From contig JASANC010003969.1 in assembly GCA_030248135.1 (NCBI GenBank), positions 1 to 64,000 of the forward strand: a stretch of DNA of 64,000 nt, read 5' to 3'. A program made the position numbers and the translations under genes. This document shows positions 57,801 to 64,000 of the stretch, in pieces (the stretch's first letter is position 1; the number at the start of each line of letters is the position of its first letter). The stretch comes from Theristus sp. LFF4_11. Its lineage: Eukaryota > Nematoda > Chromadorea > Monhysterida > Xyalidae. The notes under the pieces are model-generated. The model was not told the origin of the DNA, made no database searches, and worked only from the letters and a program-made list of their open reading frames with translations.

Positions 57801-60800
57801 ACATACAGTATGGTCGAATAAATAAGGCGGTCCAGTCCCTGTTTTCTTAATCAAGGCGAGATCAGATTTAATTTTTTTTAAATCTCAATTAGTAAAGACG
57901 TTGACGAGTTGCAAGCAATCAAACGGTGTATGATTATGATCTTTTATTTTGGTCGCGAGACTCAATGCGTTAGATAGGTCAACAGTCTCATGTCATGCAT
58001 GACGCGGGAATTCAAAATTGGCAAAGTGACCCGAGTCCCTAAATAGGGGCGAGTAACTCAGGCGATTTTGAAGTGCCACATAAAGATCGAAACTAATAGT
58101 CTTTCTACTTCTGCACATGCATTCAGTCGCAGAATCTAAAAATTGACAATACACAGAGTGGTCCAAAAGTAGTGGGTACAACTTTGAATCGCTCTAACTC
58201 GCCATCGGTTGGACCGTTTGAGATGCAATTTTAGTCGCTTACTTAGGAAGCACAAACTTTAGACCTCCACCAATTTTTAGCTCAAACGAGAAAATATGTC
58301 CCCTGTGCGGAAGCAAAGTTCGAAAAAAAAACAAATTTTTGCATGAAAACCAGATTTTTTTTCTGTCTCACATCGGATTTATTCATCGATAACGTCAAAA
58401 AGGCAATACAACTATTACTGCTTTCAATTTCCTTTCACACAATCGCGAAGATTTTTATTTTCACTTTCAATTGCCCCATTCTAAGCGCGCGAAAAAAGCG
58501 CGGATGTGCGCGAAACATCCTGTTGTGTCGAGCGACGTTCGCCAGTGGCTTGACGAGTCGTCCGTTTCCGAACAAACAGATCGATCGCAGGGGCCTGATG
58601 GATTGGCCGCCGCGTTCGCCCGATCTCACGCATCTGGACTTTTTTTGCGTGGGGCTTCATCAAAGAGATTGTGTACGCGCAAAAGCCGAAAACCGTGAAA
58701 TGATTGTGAAAAACTCGATGAAAGAAATGATTGTGAACGCGTTTCAGCACGTGGACACTGAATTGTGCCAGAAAGTGATCTTGTCAGTAGCCAATAGGGC
58801 TGGATTGTGCATTGAAGTTGGCGGCTCACATTTCGAGAAGGATTAGCTTTGATTTTTGAGTTTTTTTGCTTAATTTGTGACGTTATCGATAAATAAATCG
58901 AATTTGACATTGAAAAAATGCTGTTTTTCATGCAAATTTTTTTTCGAACTTTGCTTCCGCACAGAGGCAATGGTCTTTCGTTTGGGGTAAAAAATTGGTG
59001 GAGACCTAAGTTTGTGCTTTTTAAGTAAAGGACTAAAATTTTAGCTCAAACGGTCCAACCGTTGGCGAGTTAGAGCGATTCAAAATTGTACTTTTTTGAA
59101 ACTACTTTTGAACCACTCTGTACATACATGTACTTCTGGTCCGGCTAGCGTGTCCTGTAATGCCAGGCAAACAACCAATTTCACTGTTTGACAAAACTAA
59201 CAGATGCTTTATGAAGAGTACGGAGTTAACATAAATAAGACGTCTGAAACAGTGCAATATACCACCGCTCTTTACAGTCTCCAATAGTTTGCACTTTGCA
59301 AATTATTCGTGGATCACAAAAGCGCTTTCGTGCAAAAACGGTGTTCAAATGTTCCAAACGCAAAAAGTATGCAGGAACATTTCGCTCACTTCAAAACTCA
59401 TGTTCTGAGTTCTCCGCTGGAATTTTACCTCCGTTTGTGTTCCTATTTTTTTGTGTTAAAGTTCTAGTCAAAACAGCGCATACTGGAAGTGTCAGGAGCA
59501 ATGCAACATTCACAAAATAAAGCACGTATTTCAAAGAGCCGGTGCCATGCCATATTTTGACCCCCGCCATATTTGACCGGGGATCAAAATATGGCAAAAC
59601 ATGTTACCGTATTTTGATCCCCCGGTCATTCTATGGCAACTTGTCGCTGCCATGGAATGACCTACCTTGCCATATTTTGACCTACCCGTCGAAACTCAGT
59701 GTAAGATAGCTGAGAAGGGAAACGTTTTATACGAGCGCTGTGCCGGTCGCTCTCGAGGACGAGGTTGCTTTGCAGTTTGAACGACCATGCCATGGCTCGG
59801 TTTTCGCTATTATATTTTTAATTGGTAACTTGCAAATTGACCCGTGTGTATTTGAATTAATCAAAACCCAAACCTTTTTGGTTTGGCAAAGCAATTGTAA
59901 TGGCCTACTTTAGTCTCGTGCCTCCTTGCCGACAGGGTCGACAGGGGTTGCCGACTTAGCTGCAGCAAACAGGAATTTTTGAATACAGTTAAATTTTGGT
60001 AATTTTCTGAAGAGGAACAATTGAGAAGTAGTGGGTAGGTGTTTGACGCGTTATTTTTCGAGTTGTGTTGAACCATATTCAATGAAATTGTAGACAGTTG
60101 TTCAGGAAAGTTCAACTTAGATTTGTGCAAAATTTCAGAGAAATTCAGTCACCTGCACATGAATGACAGAGAAAAACACAAAAAAAGATCCGTTATCGCG
60201 CATGCAACTATTTTTTTCCAGTGGGTGTTCACGATACCATTACCATTATTTAGAATTGGGAGTGAAACAACTCGCTGCCCATGGGAGCTCACGTTGAATA
60301 GACTCTTTGCCTACGTTGAATAACTGACCATTTGTGATGCAGAGAACTGCTAAAAATGTGTGTGCTTCTTGTCACTGTACACGATGGGCATGCAAAAATC
60401 GGCACACAATGAAACATACGAAGGGGCAACTTATCGATTGATGCTGACTACCGAACGATAAGGCTCATGTTTCACACCTAGTCAACTATTATAAAAACGA
60501 TCTGGCAAGTTGCGGATTCTGGCGATTCACAGCTCCTCCAGGGGCAGCGAAGCCAGACCACCGGCTAACCCGGGGGTTGTGGCCGAGTCCGGCTTTGGGG
60601 TTGCCGGAGCAGGGAAACCTGTGCGTCCCCCGTGTTTCGCTGGGTGTGTGGTTGGCACGGATGAAGCAGGCCCATAACTATTACCCATGGTGATAGGGGC
60701 TTGTGGCTGCGTCGCCACCGCCCTTTTTATTTTTTTGAACAAAAAACTTGGACTTACAATGTAAATTGGTTTTTAAGGCAAATGTTATGAGCGCTGTGAG

Positions 60801-63800
60801 TTTGCATGCTCTGTATTCTACATAAGTGACAGGTTTAAAACAAAAACAAACATACTATGCAAGCACCGATTGTTGTTAATTGCCGCCGCTGCAAAAAATG
60901 GTGTATTTCCCACCAATTTAGCGTGTCAACTACAGGTAGCGGCTGCACGTGAGCGTTACATTACAATTGCTTTGCCAAACCAAAAAAATTTGGGTTTTGA
61001 TTAATTCAAATACACACGAGTCAATTTGCAAGTTACCAATTAAAAATATATAATAGCGAAAACCGAGCCATGGCATGGTCGTTCAAACTGCAAAGCTACC
61101 TCGTCCTCGAGAGCGACCGGCACAGCGGTCGTATAAAACGTTTCCCTTCTCAGCTATCTTCATACACAGAGTTTCGACGGGTAGGTCAAAATATGGCAAG
61201 GTAAGTCATTCCATGGCAGCGACAAGTTGCCATAGAATGACTGGGGGTTAAAATATGGCAACATGTTTTGCCATATTTTGACCCCCCGGTCAAAATATGG
61301 CTGGGGTCAAAATATGGCTTGACACCACACCGGAACTAACAAGAATGGGTAGTTTTGGCTGAAATTACATCAGAACAAATGGCAACACAAACACTAAAAA
61401 TCAACACTGTTGGTAATTGCGTTGCTTATCTTGGTAAAGGTATTTTCAACCTTTTTTTAAAACACCCGGTGTGTTCAGTCCAGTCTTACAATTACGCCAC
61501 AAAAAACGCAAACGTGTCTGCAACAAAAGAAAAATGCGCACCTGTCCCTCTTCGTCGCTAACGAGGTCGTCACGATTCTGAATGTAGCCCCAGGGCGCAA
61601 TGCCGATGCAGCGCAGGTTGTGCGTGATTCGATGGCGGCTGAGCTGCATGCGCTGGCAAAAAAAGGCTCAAACATAATTTCCGGTCGAGTGCAAGGCAAA
61701 ATGAGAGACGATCAACAGCAAAGGAACTGTAAAAGTTTGCTTTCCAGTTTCCAACGCGAGTCTTCGTTTACTGATGATGGTTCAGGACTTCAGTTCAACT
61801 GAATGACCCGCAGGTAACCGCGCATGGTGTCCAGCGCCTTTGCTGTCCAAACATATCACAAAGTGTCCACGACTTATTGCAGAGTGGCCAACACCGAACG
61901 TTTAAACGAGTGTCCACATTGTTGCTCGTGTTGTCCAGTGGCCACCATACGCAGGCACAGTGCCCCCCCCCAAAAAAATGTCACCTGCGCTTCGCCGACG
62001 GCCTCGCCAACGGCCCGCATGACGCCCGTGTAGCAGCCAGACGTGATGATCCAGGCGTTCGTGGAGTGCGCCGCCTTCACGAGCCCCTCGTTGAAGATGC
62101 GCCGTTTCTCGCCGTCCAACTGAAAGTTCTTGGCGCCGCCGATCACTGAGATCGTCAGGCTCGGCTCCAACGGTTTCGCCATGCCCCAGCGTTCGACCAT
62201 CAGCTTCAGCACCGCATCCACAGGCGTCGTGTCGCTGATGCGCATGTACTGCAAATGAGAGAAAAAACGCCCGTTTGCGCGCGCTTCGGACCGTTTTCTT
62301 TTGTTGTCGGGCGCTGTCGATTATGCCCGGAGCTCAATTCACCTTTTAACAGACTATGTTGGCCAAATTGCTGAACTACTGTATAATACGTCATCGCAAT
62401 CAAACGTGAACACTTTGCGTCGCCGAGGAGGGTTCCAAATGTTACTCGTTCAGTTGCAACGCACACAGAATGATACAACAGTGAGACAAGAAAGAAAGTC
62501 AACCAGTTTCACAAAACACAAATTACGAGATCAGTATTCGACAGGAAATTTCATAACAGAGAAACATGTCCCAAACAAAAACCTAGAACAACGGACGTTC
62601 ACCAATTGGTGCTCACCTTGGCCGGCTTTTGGTTGGCCTCATCGCTGATGAACTGTATCTGTCCGTACGCATTCGTCGTGAACTCACGGATGGCCTCTTT
62701 CTCGTTCCAAGTCTTCGCGAGCGACTCGCCCAACGAGACACGCCGCGACGCTGAGAATATGGAATGGAGACAAAGCGAGTTGTGCGATTCAAAAACTGAG
62801 AAGTGTGGTTCCGAAAGTGCAACCGACAGACACCCGGAGACACAGCCCGCAACTGAACAATGCTTCGGAACCGTTGCTTTCCGGGCACACTAGCGATCGT
62901 TGGCCACCAAAACCACCGAAATCGGACGTCAGATCACCAGATTCTAGACAAAGTGGGAGACTGGGAGGTAGTCGCCCTTTCGTGGTGAGACCATTCATTC
63001 GCACACATACGTCCGCTTCGATGGTAACCACCGGAACATCGAACCTTCCAGTTTGCTGCAACTGGCTGGGCGGAGAGCAGCAGCAGTCTCAACAACAACC
63101 GAAAAACAAAACAGGCCACCCAGCCAACCGAATGGTGCGGACGAAGCGGACTTTTGGCGAGTCGCGGCGTCGTCGGGCGCTGGCGTTTCCGGCGTTGCCT
63201 CGCGCAGCACAGGCAGCGTCTGACGTGACGTTCGACTGAGCGCACTGGACGGCGGCGGCATGTTCGGCGGCGTTGGCGCGTCCACGGAGGTCGGCGAGCT
63301 GACGGCTGTCTCCGGCGTGGACGGGCGCACTCGCTGCAAACGCACTGCCGATCAGCAACGCACGAAACTTGCAATTCCTTGTTTTACAGGCATCCTCGGA
63401 TGAATGTTGGAAACACTCGAGTGGGATGCCAGAGATGCCTCTCCACCCATACTACAGACGTGCGGGTTCAAATCACCCCTCTCCCGAGGTTTCAAACTTT
63501 TCCAATGATCTTTGAATCTCTTTTTAGAACATGGGAAAATCGAGCGCCAAGAGCGACTCAGCACATTCTTGCTCAGGTTCTTTTTTTTGGGGTTCATATG
63601 CTTGTTTCCGCTAAAAAACCTGCGTTTCACTTTTGAACAGCAGTTCTTCATCGATTTGATGTTTTTTCTTCATATCCACCAGTGTGTGCATAAACAGGAG
63701 AAGCCCTTGCGGTGTCTTCCGTCAAGACTGCGTCCGCTAAACTGACAGCATCACAATTGGACCGCAACAAAAAAAACAGTGCATCAAAAACTAGAAATCC

Positions 63801-64000
63801 ATTGCCAACAAGACCAAAGCCTGCTCGCGTGCCACTCCGCTAAAAACAGCAATAAAAACGCACATTTCTATCAGCAGCGGACTGAAAGCGAATCGTGGGC
63901 GGCGGCGGCGGCGGCAACGGCCGATGGTGCGGGTTCATGCGAGCGGCGATCAGCGGCGGAATGACGATCGTCTCGTCCGTGGCGTCGCCGTTTTCGATGA
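45840..64000 (-). CDS. TRPM: TRPM-family cation channel (GON-2/GTL/TRPM type), 5' end beyond the window
   Basis: Exons: 64000-63864 (partial), 63333-63129, 62750-62617, 62248-61985, 61652-61542, 54171-54003, 53550-53364, 52866-52725, 52427-52361, 51994-51756, 51438-51268, 50877-50639, 50283-50142, 49766-49686, 49466-49317, 49144-49013, 48718-48541, 47933-47824, 47655-47478, 47352-47205, 46958-46663, 46393-46261, 46171-46086, 45913-45840. All phases agree; 1,256 residues visible. Pro/Ser/Thr-rich start; TRPM homology region (WGMAKPLEPSLTISVIGGAK, ITSGCYTGVM, IGIAPWGYIQNRDDL, HTHFLLIDDG, PVVVVLVEGG); ankyrin-like helical part; S1-S4; S5-pore with YYPYWQMYGEL, whose YGE filter matches divalent-permeable TRPMs; S6 (ILMINLLIAIF); TRP helix (NEIWKFEMWTLAAEF); C-terminal coiled coil ending RWTSAGFEED. 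There is no alpha-kinase or Nudix domain. Nematode relatives handle Mg/Ca in gut, gonad and excretory cells. The first two exons and their donors are least certain. Confidence 0.95.
46478..46638. mobile_element. Hairpin MITE 'H' copy 8 (TRPM intron)
   Basis: TGGTTGGTGTGCTCACGTGC inverted against CATCACGTGATCGCCAACCA, then AATCAGCTGATTGCC; it ends 25 bp from the TRPM donor at 46663. Confidence 0.82.
47692..47800. mobile_element. MITE 'F' left-half fragment, in a TRPM intron
   Basis: ACAGTGCGGAATGGCCGATT followed by the AGCTTTTTCAGAGTGCAAGG region of the family; the right half is missing. Shorter family ends are visible near 57805-57880 and 34025-34050. Confidence 0.65.
48048..48282. mobile_element. 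GGGGTACC-ended palindromic element (TRPM intron)
   Basis: Ends GGGGTACCGAACCTCAAACC and the inverted GGTTTTGAGGGCTGCGCACA through GGTACCCC. Internal near-repeats of CCTCAAAATGG are present. Only one copy in the window. Confidence 0.65.
48338..48500. mobile_element. Hairpin MITE 'H' copy 9 (TRPM intron)
   Basis: GATTGGTTGGTGATCACGTG, a centre with CTGTGAGAGACAG, and CACCAACCAATCAGCTGATT then ATAATTTAGAGTTCAAC. Ends ~41 bp from the donor at 48541. Confidence 0.88.
49935..50103. mobile_element. Hairpin MITE 'H' copy 10 (TRPM intron)
   Basis: CGCTGATTGGTTTAGGACCA inverted against ATCACGTGATCACCAACCAA, ending ATAGAGTTCGACTG ~39 bp from the donor at 50142. Confidence 0.82.
50396..50562. mobile_element. 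Hairpin MITE 'H' copy 11 (TRPM intron)
   Basis: CAGTCGAACTCTTAATTGCA at one end and AATTTAGAGTTCGACCGTG at the other, with the GATTGGTTGG/CCAACCAA arms between. Confidence 0.88.
51462..51535 (-). mobile_element. SINE 3'-end fragment, copy 6, in a TRPM intron
   Basis: Reverse complement of the tail and body (GTTGTTGTTGGGATTTTAGG, then CAGCCAGTGCTAACCCAGAA). Confidence 0.75.
51640..51692 (+). repeat. (AATC)n microsatellite
   Basis: Interrupted AATCAATC repeats in a TRPM intron. Confidence 0.85.
52485..52665. repeat. Dispersed ~180-bp repeat 'G' copy 1 (TRPM intron)
   Basis: TTTATTTTGGTTCC, GAATTCAAAATTGGAAAAGT and GGCGATTTTGAATTGCCACA are shared in order with 57938-58118. Confidence 0.75.
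53068..53182 (+). repeat. 31-bp tandem repeat with CCAAT boxes
   Basis: About three and a half units of GATCAACCAATCAGCGCTGA plus a variable end, in the TRPM intron between 53364 and 52866. Each unit has one CCAAT. Confidence 0.8.
53652..53800. mobile_element. Hairpin MITE 'H' copy 12 (TRPM intron)
   Basis: CTCTAAATTATGGGCAATCA then GATTGGTTGGTGATCACGTG, inverted against CGTCACGTGACCACCAACCC. The distal end is eroded. Confidence 0.78.
54560..54740 (+). repeat. ~75-bp duplicated segment with inner inverted repeats
   Basis: ACATTGGTGGTAAAATCTCG and ACACTGGTGGTAAAATGTCG head two successive units, each ending GTGTCAAT..GGATACAT. It lies in the large TRPM intron. Confidence 0.6.
54773..54860 (+). 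repeat. Solo end related to the mariner-type inverted repeat
   Basis: The sequence after TATA at 54771 (CACGGTGGTCCAGAAGTAGT and on through a TCTAACTCACCAACCGTC segment) parallels the left terminus of the element at 58152, with its TCTAACTCGCCATCGGT. No matching right end was found nearby, so this is a truncated relative. Confidence 0.55.
55387..56906 (-). CDS. Rhodopsin-like GPCR nested in a TRPM intron, possibly disrupted by a MITE
   Basis: Exons (minus): 56906-56636, 56504-56396, 56307-56231, 56145-~56068, and a terminal block ~55832-55387. The N-terminus has sequons (NDAS, NTT) and a Ser/Pro stretch; TM1 LVHGFLVCVCAFVVCSTVC; TM2 FLLIAAQEFGDMGIGIAQIY; TM3 NFIKITFFGWFYFIMMNTIS followed by IDRLILVVHPLWYF (DRL in the DRY position); TM4 CGASLVLGIGSLCGIAL; TM5 ALALVLSIVLQLSSCLIYVG; TM6 LSTLFTFLFVCLPTYVC; TM7 VAHIAVCVINVNQFMNGVIY. 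The first four exons join in phase with good splice sites. Between TM4 and TM5 lies a 234-bp inverted-repeat element (55833-56066) whose two ends bring stop codons into frame on both sides, and I find no acceptor that joins exon 4 to TM5. Either an unrecognised splice exists or the copy is broken. It has the same strand as TRPM and its own ATG. The subfamily is unknown. Confidence 0.82.
55833..56066. mobile_element. 234-bp inverted-repeat element inside the nested GPCR gene
   Basis: Ends CCAGGCGCCAGTTTTATAAA and the inverted TTTTACAAAACTGGCCCCTG. A second inner inverted segment, CAGTGGTGTAGC, appears toward both ends. It separates TM4 from TM5 of the GPCR. Confidence 0.72.
57938..58118. repeat. 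Dispersed ~180-bp repeat 'G' copy 2 (TRPM intron)
   Basis: Same blocks as copy 1 (GAATTCAAAATTGGCAAAGT; GGCGATTTTGAAGTGCCACA), immediately left of the mariner-type element. Confidence 0.75.
58152..59120 (+). pseudogene. Decayed mariner/IS630-type transposon with long terminal inverted repeats
   Basis: A 969-bp element flanked by TA on both sides (58150-58151, 59121-59122). Terminal inverted repeats of about 200 bp start CAGAGTGGT(C/T)CAAAAGTAGT. The interior encodes fragments of a DDE transposase in more than one frame: DVRQWLDES near 58540 and, after a frame change, WPPRSPDLTHLDFF near 58604-58645, the block holding the third catalytic Asp of mariner-type enzymes, then a tail to a stop at 58846. 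The first two catalytic Asp regions are absent, so the enzyme is dead. It lies inside the large TRPM intron. Confidence 0.85.
59539..61333. mobile_element. Element 'B' copy 2, in the large TRPM intron
   Basis: Same termini and interior as copy 1, shorter because the nested MITE is absent and small deletions have occurred (for example near 60330). No transposase is recognised. Confidence 0.85.

Noticed and set aside
60527..60742. Minus-strand frame beginning MFKKIKRAVATQ, also at 31629-31811
   Set aside because: Present in both copies of element B but short, Pro-rich and frame-shifted between copies; no support for a gene.
63404..63480. tRNA-like B-box (GCGGGTTCAAATCACC)
   Set aside because: No convincing A-box at the right distance and no cloverleaf by eye; left unannotated.

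Overview
The window is eukaryotic and almost certainly from a nematode. Every recognisable protein is split into short exons with GT-AG introns. One gene encodes a Ground-like domain, a nematode-specific family. The others (an FMRFamide-receptor-like GPCR, a short RxRYG-amide neuropeptide precursor, a TRPM channel) fit a nematode neuro-sensory repertoire. Introns are long (up to about 7.4 kb) and packed with short inverted-repeat elements, so this is not a compact Caenorhabditis-like genome; I cannot name the species.

Layout. 1-4.8 kb: gene-free, with nested repeats at the left edge. 4.84-20.16 kb (+): a 20-exon ankyrin/BTB gene of the ABTB2/ABTB3 (BTBD11) family, about 1,705 residues, whose exon phases all agree. 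20.2-22.9 kb: repeats and low-complexity DNA. 22.97-39.19 kb: a very large inverted-repeat structure. Each ~2.4-kb arm consists of a mobile-element terminus, 8-9 copies of a 149-bp satellite, three copies of a ~171-bp satellite and a 240-bp inner segment. The ~10-kb interior holds two convergent, unrelated GPCR genes (27.7-29.8 kb +; 35.9-33.0 kb -) separated by a 2.1-kb terminal-inverted-repeat element. 39.2-42.4 kb: intergenic, with repeats. 42.38-43.19 kb (+): an NPY/NPF-like neuropeptide precursor. 43.94-45.46 kb (+): a secreted Ground-like protein. 45.84-64.0 kb (-): a TRPM cation channel, 24 exons visible, N-terminus cut by the window edge. One TRPM intron (61.5-54.2 kb) contains a same-strand GPCR gene, a decayed mariner-type element and a second copy of the 2-kb element.

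Repeats dominate the non-coding DNA. I recognise a tRNA-derived SINE, a palindromic ~160-bp MITE carrying CCAAT, CAGCTG and CACGTG motifs (about twelve copies, seven in introns of the TRPM and Ground-like genes), and several TA-flanked MITE families. For one MITE the window itself supplies both the filled and the empty insertion site.

How the genes relate: four of the seven protein genes encode parts of peptide/GPCR signalling (one peptide precursor and three receptors), but nothing in the sequence shows that they act together, and I see no operon. Exon borders were chosen by joining phase, splice motif and protein-family resemblance. Total lengths of the TRPM, ABTB, NPY-like, Ground-like and second GPCR models are all exact multiples of three, which supports them. 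All names rest on recognition of protein motifs, not on database searches.
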